A DNA stretch of 64,000 bases from SXXZ01 sp041177965. GTDB lineage: Bacteria; Verrucomicrobiota; Verrucomicrobiia; Limisphaerales; UBA9464. The notes below the pieces were generated by a model that saw only the letters and a list, made by a program, of their open reading frames with translations, did no database searches and was not told where the DNA came from. Shown one piece after another: positions 31,262-40,322 of this stretch; positions within the stretch are counted from its first letter, which is position 1; the number at the start of each line of letters is the position of its first letter. The position numbers and the translations under genes are program-made. Location: NCBI GenBank assembly GCA_041177965.1, contig JBEGWF010000050.1, positions 22,459 to 86,458 of the forward strand, in the 5' to 3' direction.

Positions 31262-33100
31262 TCAGTGCCCCTCGTGGTCCCGGATGTACTCCTGGCGCAG
31301 GCCCAGGGCCTCCGGGGCATGCAGGACCAGCATCTTCATCCGGATGTCCGACGGCACGGTGGCCGCCGTGGCCTTGGAGACCAGCACCATCAGGCCGATG
31401 GCCAGCGGCACGCACCAGATGGCCGGTTGCTCGCACAGGATCCGCAGCAGGGGATGGGCGGCCCAGAAGTCGCCCAGCGGCAGCCACTTCAGGTCGGAGA
31501 AGTTGGTCAGCGCGACCGTCAGCAGGGCGCAGATCCCGCCGGTGAGCATCCCGGTCGCCGCGCCCTTCATCGTCATGCCGCGCCACCACACGCTCATGAA
31601 GAGCAGGGGGAAGTAGCTTGCGGCGGCGATGGCGAAGGCTTGGCCGACCATGAAGTTGATCTGGAGTTGCTCCACGAAGCATCCGAGCACGGTGGAGACG
31701 GCCCCCAGCAACACCGCGCACCATTTGAACATCTGCATCCGCTCCTGGGCGGTGGACTGCGGGCGGAGGATCCGGCCGTACACATCATGGGCCAGCGCTC
31801 CGGTCATCGAGACCAGCAATCCGCTGAAGGTGCTCATGAAGGCCGCGAAGGCCCCGGCGCAGGTCATCCCGGAGAGGACGGATCCCCAGGGGATCGTGCC
31901 GGCGCCTCCGGTGGTCGCGTCGATGACCTTGGGCAGTTCGAGCACGATCTTGTCGGTCCCCTTGGCCCCGGTGGCCTCGTAGAGCGCCGGCAGCAGGTTG
32001 CGCCCCATCACCCCGAACACCGGCGGGAACACATAGAAGATGCCGATCAGGATCATCACCCACATGGTCGTCCGTTTGGCGGCGGCGCCGTCGGGGTTGG
32101 TGTAGAAGCGCACGAGGATGTGGGGCAGGCCGGCGGTGCCGCAGACCAACGCGATGATCAACGAGTAGGTGTAGAGGAGCGCGTAGGGTTTGGACTCCTC
32201 GGCCCCGAGCCGGGCCGCCTTGGCGGCCTTGCTGGTGAGCGGACCGAAGGGGTTGATCCAAGCCGGATCCGCGGGTGCCTTGGCGGACAGCGGGGCCCTC
32301 TTCAGCGCGGCCGCGGTGTCGGCGCTGTCACGGACCTCGGCGGTCGCCGACATCGCCGGGGCGTTCTGCGCCAGGTTGGCCTGAAGGTGCTGGCCGTAGT
32401 GGCCCTGCACCGCCATCAGCACGAAAACCGGCACCGAGATGGCGAACATCTTCGCCCAATACTGGAAGGCCTGCACCAGCGTGATGCCCTTCATGCCGCC
32501 CAGGGCGACATTCAGGGTGATGACCGCCCCGACCACCACCACTCCGGCCCAATAAGGAAAGCCCTTCAGCGCGGCCCCGTCGGCGCCGTGCGGGGCCAGC
32601 GTCTCCAGGAAGGTTCCCCGGAAATCCACCTCCTGGAACACGTAGGCCAGGGTGGTGCCCGCCCCCTTCATCTGGGGCATGGTGTAGAAGAATCCGATGA
32701 AGAGGACGAACACCACGGCGATCTTGCGGAACAGGGGCGAGTCGTAGCGGCCCTCGGCGAAGTCGGGAATGGTGTAGGCGCCGAAACGACGCAGCGGACC
32801 CGCGATGAACAGCAGCAGGAAGAGATACCCGCAGGCGTAGCACACCGGATACCACAGCGCGTCGTAGCCGCTGGACATCACCATGCCCGCCACCCCCATG
32901 AACGAGGCGGCCGAGAGGTATTCACCCGAGATCGCCGACGCGTTCCAGCCCACGGAGACGCCGCGTCCGGCCACGAAGAAGTCGGAGGCGCTCTTGGCGC
33001 GTCCGGCCGCCCAGAAGCCCATGCCCACGGTCACCAGGACCGTCAGGGCGCTGAGGGAAACGATCCACGGATCGACCGCGGCGAGCATGGGATGGAACAT
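31262..33100 (-). CDS. Sodium:solute symporter, ActP/acetate permease-like
   Basis: 612 residues with 13 or more membrane spans. The N-terminal region WAAGRAKSASDFFVAGRGVSVGWNASAISGEYLSAASFMG matches ActP-type transporters of the SSF family. A hydrophilic loop of about 80 residues (around 240-320) lies between middle spans and is longer than in E. coli ActP. Such carriers take up acetate, pyruvate or other monocarboxylates. No acs gene or DUF4212 partner is adjacent in the window. It converges with the methyltransferase gene. Confidence 0.9.
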   Translation of the reverse strand: MFHPMLAAVDPWIVSLSALTVLVTVGMGFWAAGRAKSASDFFVAGRGVSVGWNASAISGEYLSAASFMGVAGMVMSSGYDALWYPVCYACGYLFLLLFIAGPLRRFGAYTIPDFAEGRYDSPLFRKIAVVFVLFIGFFYTMPQMKGAGTTLAYVFQEVDFRGTFLETLAPHGADGAALKGFPYWAGVVVVGAVITLNVALGGMKGITLVQAFQYWAKMFAISVPVFVLMAVQGHYGQHLQANLAQNAPAMSATAEVRDSADTAAALKRAPLSAKAPADPAWINPFGPLTSKAAKAARLGAEESKPYALLYTYSLIIALVCGTAGLPHILVRFYTNPDGAAAKRTTMWVMILIGIFYVFPPVFGVMGRNLLPALYEATGAKGTDKIVLELPKVIDATTGGAGTIPWGSVLSGMTCAGAFAAFMSTFSGLLVSMTGALAHDVYGRILRPQSTAQERMQMFKWCAVLLGAVSTVLGCFVEQLQINFMVGQAFAIAAASYFPLLFMSVWWRGMTMKGAATGMLTGGICALLTVALTNFSDLKWLPLGDFWAAHPLLRILCEQPAIWCVPLAIGLMVLVSKATAATVPSDIRMKMLVLHAPEALGLRQEYIRDHEGH

Positions 33101-33259
33101 GGTGAATGGCAGGGATTCCGATCGGAGGCTATGGGTCAGGGCTGGATCGGGTCAATCGGCCATGGAACGGTCGCATGGAAACGATGGGGCCTGGACCGCC
33201 GGGCCCCGGGTCCGAGTCGGCCTCCCACCGGTTCCTGACCGTTGCCGGATGCCGTCGGA

Positions 33260-34759
33260 CTAGGCCAGGATCGGCTGGATGACCTCGCCGTGGACATCCG
33301 TCAGGCGGCGATCCACGCCATTGTGGCGGAAGGTGAGGCGGGTGTGATCGATGCCCAGCAGGTGCATGATCGTCGCGTGGATGTCGTACACCTCGGTGAC
33401 GTTCGACCGATCGGCCGGCTTGTAGCCCCACTGATCGCTCTCCCCATGGGTGATCCCGCCGCGGATCCCTCCGCCGCACAGCCAGTTGGTGAAGACGAAC
33501 GGATTGTGGTCGCGACCCTTGCCGCCTTGGGCGCACGGCATGCGGCCGAACTCGGTGGTCCACAAGAGGATCGTGTCGTCCAGGAGACCGCGTTGCTTGA
33601 GGTCTTCGATGAGGGCGGCGATGGGCTTGGCCATGCCCATGGCGAGCGGACCATGGTCTTGGGCGATGTTCTCGTGGGAATCCCAATTGCGACGCGGAAA
33701 GCTGTTGTCGTTGCCCGACCAGATCTGCACGAACCGCACGCCCCGCTCGATGAGGCGTCGGGCGGTGAGGCATTTCCGGCCCATGATGTCGGTCTCTTCG
33801 GGCGCGTTGATCTCCGCCGGCCACTTCCTGGTGGTGTTGTCGATGCCGTAGGCTTCCTGGATCCAGGCCGGTTCCTTCGACAGATCCAACGCCTCCGGTG
33901 CCGCCAACTGCATGCGGGCCGCGAGTTCGTAGGTGCGGATGCGGGCCTCGAGGCGCTGGTCTCCGGGCCGTGCGGCCGCATGGATCCGGTTCAGGCGCTC
34001 GAGGGCGGCCAGACCGTCGGCCTCGGACCGGGCGGTGATGAATCCGCTGTCGGCGGGCGGGAACAGGGCCTCGATGGGGTTCTCGGATCCGACCCGGATG
34101 AGCGTTCCCTGATGCTCGGCGGGCAGGAAGGCCGAGTCCCAGTTCTTGGCCCCGTTGGAAGGCATTCCGCGCAGGTCGGGCATCACCACGAAGGTGGGCA
34201 GGTTCTCGTTGAGCGAGCCGAGGCCGTAGCTGGTCCAGCACCCCATGCCCGGGAATCCAGGGGTAAGGAATCCGGTGGCCTGCAGCAGGGTGGCCTGGGA
34301 ATGGACGCCGCTCTTGCCCACGAGGTTGTGGATGAAGGCCATGTCGTCGACGCAACGACCGAGCGGGGCCACGACTTCGCTGAGGTGCTTGCCGCACTGG
34401 CCATAGGGCCGGAACTTCCAGGGAGAGGCGAAGGTGGAACCCAGCCCGTCCTGAAACAGCTCCACGGCCTCACCGGGATCCCATTTCTCTCCATGGTGTT
34501 TCTCGAGGAACGGTTTGTAGTCCCAGAGATCCACATGGCTGGCGGCGCCCGCCATGAAGAGTTGGATCACCCGCTTGGCCCGCGGACGGGACGGCGGAAG
34601 CCTGGGAGTCCCGGCGGGTGGGCCGCCCAGCAGGGATTCCTGTTTGAGCAACGAGGCCAGGGCGATGCCGCCGAGTCCGCCACCGGAGCGCCACAGGAAT
34701 TCCCGGCGCGTCAGCGGCGCGTGGGCCGTGGGGCGATGCCAGGGGGAGGTGTGGTTCAT
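33260..34759 (-). CDS. DUF1501 secreted protein (Tat signal, sulfatase-like fold)
   Basis: 499 residues. LTRREFLWRSGGGLGGIALASLL (twin Arg18-Arg19) is a Tat signal. The mature protein carries the DUF1501 features KRVIQLFMAGAASHVDLWDYKP, FRPYGQCGKHLSEVVAPLG and DDTILLWTTEFGRMP, and ends with DVHGEVI. DUF1501 belongs to the alkaline phosphatase/sulfatase-like superfamily and is abundant in Planctomycetes and Verrucomicrobia, usually with a DUF1549/DUF1553 cytochrome-type partner. No partner is adjacent here. The start at 34759 opens the signal peptide. Substrate unknown. Confidence 0.9.
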   Translation of the reverse strand: MNHTSPWHRPTAHAPLTRREFLWRSGGGLGGIALASLLKQESLLGGPPAGTPRLPPSRPRAKRVIQLFMAGAASHVDLWDYKPFLEKHHGEKWDPGEAVELFQDGLGSTFASPWKFRPYGQCGKHLSEVVAPLGRCVDDMAFIHNLVGKSGVHSQATLLQATGFLTPGFPGMGCWTSYGLGSLNENLPTFVVMPDLRGMPSNGAKNWDSAFLPAEHQGTLIRVGSENPIEALFPPADSGFITARSEADGLAALERLNRIHAAARPGDQRLEARIRTYELAARMQLAAPEALDLSKEPAWIQEAYGIDNTTRKWPAEINAPEETDIMGRKCLTARRLIERGVRFVQIWSGNDNSFPRRNWDSHENIAQDHGPLAMGMAKPIAALIEDLKQRGLLDDTILLWTTEFGRMPCAQGGKGRDHNPFVFTNWLCGGGIRGGITHGESDQWGYKPADRSNVTEVYDIHATIMHLLGIDHTRLTFRHNGVDRRLTDVHGEVIQPILA

Positions 34760-34845
34760 GAGGCGGGCTCCTCGGTGAGGGATGGTGCTGCAAGCATGAA
34801 GGATCGACGCCTTGTTTGTCGACGCCGAGTGTGTGCCGATGCCCC

Positions 34846-36039
34846 TCAGTGTTTCCCGAGCGAGCCGGCCAGGGTGAAGATGGGCAGGAGCAGACCGAGC
34901 GCGAGGAATCCGATGCCGGCCGCGACCAGGCACAGGATCACCGGCTCGATCAGGCGCACCGATTGGTCGACCTGCTGATTCGTGCGGCGTTCCACCGTGT
35001 TGGCGATTTGCAGGAGCACCTTGTCCAGCTTGTTGGACTCCTCGGCCACGGTGATCATGGCCATGATCTGGTCGGGAAAGAGGCCGCCCTGGGACAACGG
35101 ACCCGAGAGCGATTTGCCATCGCGGATGCTCTCGGCCGCGGTGGCGATCTTCTCACCCAGCAACCGGGAACCCGTCGCATCCTTGGCGATCTTGAGCGCC
35201 CCAAGCATGGGGACACCGTTGGCCAGCATCGTTCCGAGGATCCGACAGAAGCGGGTGATCGCCAGCATCTTGAGGGCGGTGCCAACCACCGGGATGCGGT
35301 GCTGCCAGACCTCGAGGGTGCGCCGGGACGACTCCTTGCGCAGCGCCGACACGAGGACGCCGACCACGCCCGCCAAGGCCACGGCCACCAGATACCAGTA
35401 GCTCCGCAGGATGGTGCTGGCTCCGAACAACAGCACGGTGGGCAGGGGCTTCTGGGCGCCGGCCAGCAATGGCTCGAACTTGGGCACGAAGAAGATGAGG
35501 GCGCCGGCCATCACGGTGGCTCCGAGCGCCGACAGCAGGGCCGGATAGATCATGGCCCCCATCACCTTGGCCCGGAGTTCGTCGAGGCGCTCCAGGAACT
35601 CGGACAGGCTGCGCAGCACATCCTCCAGAAAGGAGGCCCGTTCGCCGGCCTGGACCATCGAGGTGTGCAGCGGAGGGAATACCTCCGGGAATTTCCGCAG
35701 GGCGTCGGTCAGGGTCTGGCCGTCGGCGACCGCCGTGCGCACTTCCTTGAGAATCGCCTTGAGCTGGGCGTTGACCGTGGAGCGGATCAACGAATCGAGC
35801 GCCCGAAGCATGGGCACGCCCGAACCGATCAGGTCGGCCAGTTGCCCGTACATCAGGCCGATGTCCCGGCTGGACACCCGACGGCGCTTGGACTGCGAGG
35901 CGTCGGCCGAGGCGATGTTGACCGGGAACAGTTGGCGTTCACCCAGCATCCGGACCGCCGCGGCCTCGCCCTCGGCCTCGAGTTGGCCCGAGACCTGGCG
36001 GCCTTCGGCATTCAGTGCGGTGTATCGGAACTTGGGCAT
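34846..36039 (-). CDS. Type II secretion/type IV pilus inner membrane platform protein (GspF/PilC)
   Basis: 397 residues with two GspF domains (about 70-190 and 270-395) and three membrane spans (about 165-190, 215-235, 370-392). MPKFRYTALNAEGRQVSGQLEAE is the usual PilC/GspF start, and both domains carry the F/L-rich helices such as FCRILGTMLANGVPMLGALKIA. It anchors the pseudopilus or pilus machine and works with the ATPase encoded 6 bases upstream. Confidence 0.93.
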   Translation of the reverse strand: MPKFRYTALNAEGRQVSGQLEAEGEAAAVRMLGERQLFPVNIASADASQSKRRRVSSRDIGLMYGQLADLIGSGVPMLRALDSLIRSTVNAQLKAILKEVRTAVADGQTLTDALRKFPEVFPPLHTSMVQAGERASFLEDVLRSLSEFLERLDELRAKVMGAMIYPALLSALGATVMAGALIFFVPKFEPLLAGAQKPLPTVLLFGASTILRSYWYLVAVALAGVVGVLVSALRKESSRRTLEVWQHRIPVVGTALKMLAITRFCRILGTMLANGVPMLGALKIAKDATGSRLLGEKIATAAESIRDGKSLSGPLSQGGLFPDQIMAMITVAEESNKLDKVLLQIANTVERRTNQQVDQSVRLIEPVILCLVAAGIGFLALGLLLPIFTLAGSLGKH

Positions 36040-36045
36040 GGCCGA

Positions 36046-37752
36046 TCAGAGGGCGGTGCAGGTGAGCACCTCGTCCACCGAGGTGATGCCCTCGCGGACC
36101 TTCATCCAGCCGTCCTCCCGCAGGAGGCGAAGACCGGTGCGCCGCCCGGACTGGATGATCCTGGGGGCCGACTCGCGGGCGACGATCATCTGCGCGATCT
36201 CCTCGTCGATGGAGAGCAGTTCGTACAGGCCCGAGCGGCCGCGGTAGCCGGTCTTGCGGCAGTGGTCGCAGCCTTCGCCGCGGTAGAGCTGTGCCCCGGG
36301 CTCGAGGGTGAAATCCCTGGGGAACTTGGAATGATCGGGCGTGTACGGGACGCGGCACTTCGAGCAGATCTTGCGGACCAGGCGCTGGGCCATGGCCCCG
36401 GCCAGACTGCTGGCGATGAGGAACGGTTCCACGCCCATGTCGATGAGGCGGGTGGCCGCCGACGCCGAGTCGTTGGTGTGCAGGGTGGACAGCACCAGAT
36501 GGCCCGTCAGCGACGCCTGGATGGCGGCCCGTGCGGTCTCCACGTCGCGGATTTCGCCGATCATCACCACATCCGGGTCGTGGCGCAGGATGGCCCGCAA
36601 ACCGGCCTCGAAGGTCATGCCGACCTTGTGGTCGACGGGAATCTGGTTCACGCCCTGCAGGTGGTATTCGACCGGGTCCTCGACCGTCAGCACCTTGAGG
36701 GTCGGGCCCACGATCTCGTTGAGCGAGGCGTAGAGGGTCGTGGTTTTGCCGGAACCCGTGGGGCCCGTGACCAGGACGATCCCGTGGGGACGTTCGATGA
36801 GGCCCCGGAACCGCCCGTACGTCTCGGGATCCATGCCCAGCTGGGGCAGGGTGAAGAGCACGTTGGCCTTGTCGAGCAGACGCATGACCACGCCCTCGCC
36901 GAACAGCATGGGGATGACCGAGACGCGGACGTCGATCTGCCGGCCACCCACGTTGAACTTGATGCGGCCATCCTGGGGGATGCGCCGCTCGGCGATGTTC
37001 AGGTTCGCGAGGATCTTGATGCGCGAGATGATCGCCGCCTGGAACCGGTTCATCTGGGGCGGCACCGAGGCCTCGTGCAGCACGCCGTCGATCCGGTACC
37101 GGATGGCCATCTGGTGCTCGTAGGGCTCGATGTGGATGTCGCTGGCCCGCTCATGCACGGCTTCGACGATGATCTCGTTGACCAGTCGGATGACCGAGGC
37201 CTCCTGGGCCATCTCGAGCAGGTCTTCGCCGCCGCCGCCCGACACCGGGCCGCTGGGTTCGTCATCGTTGGCGGCCAGTTCGTCGAGCGTGTCGCCGCCC
37301 AGGCCGTAGTGGGTCTTGATGAGCTTCTCGATGTCGTCCTTGGTGGCCAGCACGGTGTCGATGTGCAGGCCCGTGGTCATCCGGACATCGTCCATCGCAT
37401 AGAGGTCGAAGGGATCGCAGGTGGCCACCCGCAAGGTGCCGCCTTCGCGTGCGATGGGGACGATGCGCTTGCGGAACACCACCTTGGTGGGCAACGACTG
37501 GAGGATGTCGGAGGGGATCTCGGTGGCCGACAGGTCGAGCAGGGGCAGCATCAACTGCTCGGCCATCAGGTTCAGGACCTCGCGTTCGGTCATCAGGCCG
37601 AGCTGCACCACGGCCCGGTCGAGGCGCAGTCCTTCGGCGGCCTCCAGGTGCTTGGCCTCGGAGATCTTGTCGTCGGGAAGAAGGGCGTTCTTCCGCAGCA
37701 GGTGTTCAAACGTCACGGCAACCGGAGGATTCGGGACGGGTCTTCCTGCCAT
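36046..37752 (-). CDS. Type II secretion/type IV pilus assembly ATPase (GspE/PilB)
   Basis: 568 residues: an N-terminal MshE-like domain (about 12-150), then the N2 domain and the RecA-like ATPase. Motifs are the Walker A VTGPTGSGKTTTLYAS, Asp box TVEDPVEY, Walker B DPDVVMIGEIRD and His box LSTLHTND. The zinc-binding tetracysteine is CSKC and CDHC. It powers pilus or pseudopilus extension in the cytoplasm. Only GspF is adjacent; no pilin, pilT or secretin genes are in the window, so pilus and secretion roles cannot be told apart. Confidence 0.94.
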   Translation of the reverse strand: MAGRPVPNPPVAVTFEHLLRKNALLPDDKISEAKHLEAAEGLRLDRAVVQLGLMTEREVLNLMAEQLMLPLLDLSATEIPSDILQSLPTKVVFRKRIVPIAREGGTLRVATCDPFDLYAMDDVRMTTGLHIDTVLATKDDIEKLIKTHYGLGGDTLDELAANDDEPSGPVSGGGGEDLLEMAQEASVIRLVNEIIVEAVHERASDIHIEPYEHQMAIRYRIDGVLHEASVPPQMNRFQAAIISRIKILANLNIAERRIPQDGRIKFNVGGRQIDVRVSVIPMLFGEGVVMRLLDKANVLFTLPQLGMDPETYGRFRGLIERPHGIVLVTGPTGSGKTTTLYASLNEIVGPTLKVLTVEDPVEYHLQGVNQIPVDHKVGMTFEAGLRAILRHDPDVVMIGEIRDVETARAAIQASLTGHLVLSTLHTNDSASAATRLIDMGVEPFLIASSLAGAMAQRLVRKICSKCRVPYTPDHSKFPRDFTLEPGAQLYRGEGCDHCRKTGYRGRSGLYELLSIDEEIAQMIVARESAPRIIQSGRRTGLRLLREDGWMKVREGITSVDEVLTCTAL

Positions 37753-37931
37753 GGAGCGGCGTTTCGGACAATCCCGGATGCCGAGGTCCGACGTCGGCCC
37801 CCGGTGGGGTGTTCATCGGAATCGCGGTACCGGGGGATGCCGTCGACCCCTGCCGCGCGCCACGGGTCCGGATTCGAGGCCGCCCGCAAAACTCCTCGCC
37901 GGCCGGGCCCGGACTCGCACACTGGAGGTGC

Positions 37932-38948
37932 ATGTCCGAGCGCGCGCTGAATTCGTTGAACAAGGCGGATGCCACCCTCGAGGTGGCCCTGCGGCCGGCC
38001 GCCTTCGCGGACTTCACCGGGCAGGCCAAGGTGAAGGAGCGCCTGGAGATCGCCGTCGAGGCGGCCCTGCGGCGCAAGGAACCGCTCGATCACATCCTCC
38101 TCAGCGGGCCGCCGGGACTGGGCAAGACGACCCTCGCGAACATCCTGGCCGGGGCCATGGGCGGGACGATGCGGGCCACCAGCGGCCCCACCATCGAGAA
38201 GGCCGCCGATCTGGCGGGTCTGCTGACCAATCTTTCCGAAGGGGATGTGCTCTTCATCGACGAGATCCACCGGCTCCAGAAGACCATCGAGGAGTACCTC
38301 TATCCGGCCATGGAGGACTTCAAGCTCGACATCATCATCGACCAGGGGCCCAACGCCCGCAGTGTCCGCCTGAGCCTCCCGCGCTTCACCCTGATCGGGG
38401 CCACCACCCGCAGCGGACTGCTCAGCGCACCGCTGCTGACCCGCTTCGGTATCCGGGAGCGGCTCGACTATTACACGGCGTCCCAATTGCAGGGGATCGT
38501 CCAGCGCGGGGCCGGATTGATGGGGGTCGACACCGAGCCGCAGGGTGCCATGGAGATCGCCCGCCGCAGCCGAGGCACGCCGCGCATCGCCGGCAACCTG
38601 TTGCGCCGGGTGCGCGATTATGCGCAGGTGCGGGCCGATGGCCGGATCACCGAAGAGATCGCCAACAAGGCCCTCGAGATCCTGGAGATCGACAAGGACG
38701 GGCTCGACGAGATGGACACGCGCATCCTCGAATCGGTGATCGTGAAGTTCGGCGGCGGTCCCGTCGGGGTGAGTTCGTTGGCGGTGGCGGTGGGCGAGGA
38801 GCCCGACACCATCGAGGAGGTGTACGAACCCTACCTGATCCTCGAGGGATACATCCAACGCACCCCGCAGGGCCGCATCTGCACCGAGAAGGCCTACCGC
38901 AAGCTGGGTCTGGCCATGGGTCGCACCGGCCAGGGCCGATTGCTGTAG
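37932..38948 (+). CDS. ruvB: Holliday junction branch migration helicase RuvB
   Basis: 338 residues. Walker A GPPGLGKT is at 59-66 and Walker B DEIH at 110-113; the sensor segment IGATTRSGLLSAPLLTRFGI and the C-terminal winged helix (LEGYIQRTPQGR) are typical. RuvB moves Holliday junctions with RuvA and RuvC in recombination. The start at 37932 follows GGAGGTG at 37924-37930, one of the few clear Shine-Dalgarno sites in this window. ruvA and ruvC are not adjacent. Confidence 0.96.
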   Translation: MSERALNSLNKADATLEVALRPAAFADFTGQAKVKERLEIAVEAALRRKEPLDHILLSGPPGLGKTTLANILAGAMGGTMRATSGPTIEKAADLAGLLTNLSEGDVLFIDEIHRLQKTIEEYLYPAMEDFKLDIIIDQGPNARSVRLSLPRFTLIGATTRSGLLSAPLLTRFGIRERLDYYTASQLQGIVQRGAGLMGVDTEPQGAMEIARRSRGTPRIAGNLLRRVRDYAQVRADGRITEEIANKALEILEIDKDGLDEMDTRILESVIVKFGGGPVGVSSLAVAVGEEPDTIEEVYEPYLILEGYIQRTPQGRICTEKAYRKLGLAMGRTGQGRLL

Positions 38949-39074
38949 ACCCGGGAGGCGCGCCCCGAGGGTGGGGGAAGGATGGGTCAGGATGGGTCGG
39001 TCCCTTCTCCGCTCCGACGTCGGATGCGAATTGGCGGGGGTTCGTCGACGGGCACCCTTGCACCCATGCCGGAA

Positions 39075-40076
39075 TCAGTGCCCGGGATCGACCTGTGCCG
39101 ACACCGGCAAGTCGATCCAGTAGCTGCGGAAGGATGGGGTTCCCTGTGAATCCCTGTGGCTGTCATCGCTGCACAGGAACAGGCGGTGAACCGGTCGCTC
39201 CGGCGGGACGGCGACCGCTTCGATGTGGATGTCCTTGAGTCCGGGAAGGTCCAGGGCTTGGGGGGAGGTGCCTTGGCCATTCCAGCGGAACAGGCGGGTG
39301 CCCTTCTGGCCTCCGCCTGTGGCTCCAGCCACAACGATCCACTCCGAACCCGTCCATGTCATGTCGCGAAGACCCCTTCCACCGAGGTCGAGCCGGGTCG
39401 GGGATCCGAAGCTCGGAGTATGGCCTTCAAGGACGGCGTCGGGGTTCAGCAGAGGCACCAGGATGGCCTTGCCCTTGGCCAACGGACCGCGGAAACCGAT
39501 CCACAGAGAGCCATCGGGTCGGGCCGCGAGAGCCTCGATGCTGAGACCGCCCTTGGAATCCGGGGGCAGTCCGGCGGCGGTGTCGAGATGGAGCGCGGCT
39601 AGTTTGGGATCGGACTGCATCGTCTCCAGCAGGTTGAAGCATGGGGTTCCGGCACGGCGCAACCGCGGACCCTGGGCGGTTTCTTCCACATCGGTGGCAA
39701 AGAATCGGTGCCGGTTGGGGCGGTGCTTGCCGTCTTTGTTGCGGCCATGGGAGCCGATCCAGTAGATGCGTTTTCCCACCCGTGCGGCCCCCTCCAGGTC
39801 GCATTCCACGTTCCGGCCGCTCAGGCGCAACCAGGGTGAAGCGTCCCAGGCGGTGATCGGCGGTTGACTGGCCGCGGGGTCGTAGACGCGCAGCCGGTTG
39901 TCTTCGTCGCTGGCCACCACCACCCGACCGGCGTCCAGGAAGATCGCGGCCGAGGCGCCGCTCATGCCGGCATGGCGCTGGCCGTTCAAACCTGTCGTCG
40001 CGCCCGTCTTCGACGAGCCCGCCAAAACGGCGAATCCGACCGACAACACCAGGAAGCACCAGAGCAGGGAAGCCAC
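39075..40076 (-). CDS. Secreted DUF3616 protein
   Basis: 333 residues from the GTG at 40076, which opens a signal peptide (MASLLWCFLVLSVGFAVLAG read from that start). The body has ECDLEGAARVGKRIYWIGSHGRNKDGKHRPNRHRFFATDV, GLSIEALAARPDGSLWIGFRGPL and GLRDMTWTGSEWIVVAGATGG, which I recognise as DUF3616, a beta-propeller-like extracytoplasmic family of unknown function. The frame is open far upstream but without homology, so the start rests on the signal peptide. It diverges from mqnC. Confidence 0.75.
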   Translation of the reverse strand: MASLLWCFLVLSVGFAVLAGSSKTGATTGLNGQRHAGMSGASAAIFLDAGRVVVASDEDNRLRVYDPAASQPPITAWDASPWLRLSGRNVECDLEGAARVGKRIYWIGSHGRNKDGKHRPNRHRFFATDVEETAQGPRLRRAGTPCFNLLETMQSDPKLAALHLDTAAGLPPDSKGGLSIEALAARPDGSLWIGFRGPLAKGKAILVPLLNPDAVLEGHTPSFGSPTRLDLGGRGLRDMTWTGSEWIVVAGATGGGQKGTRLFRWNGQGTSPQALDLPGLKDIHIEAVAVPPERPVHRLFLCSDDSHRDSQGTPSFRSYWIDLPVSAQVDPGH

Positions 40077-40322
40077 GGGATGGAATGTTAACGGATACCC
40101 GTTCGAGGTAAAGGCGCGCCCCCGCCGTATGCGCGATCCCTTCCCCGGGGGATGGGCGTTGCCGGGACCGCCTTGCCGGGTCGATCGACGGTCTCGGGTG
40201 GGGACCGATCTCCGAGCGGTCCGTCCAGGCGTGTGGATGCCCAAAGGGTCGTCCGGTTGTCGTGGGCATCCGCTTGGGCTCGGTTTGCTTGTCCTTGGGC
40301 GGTTCAGCGGTAGGGTCGCTCC

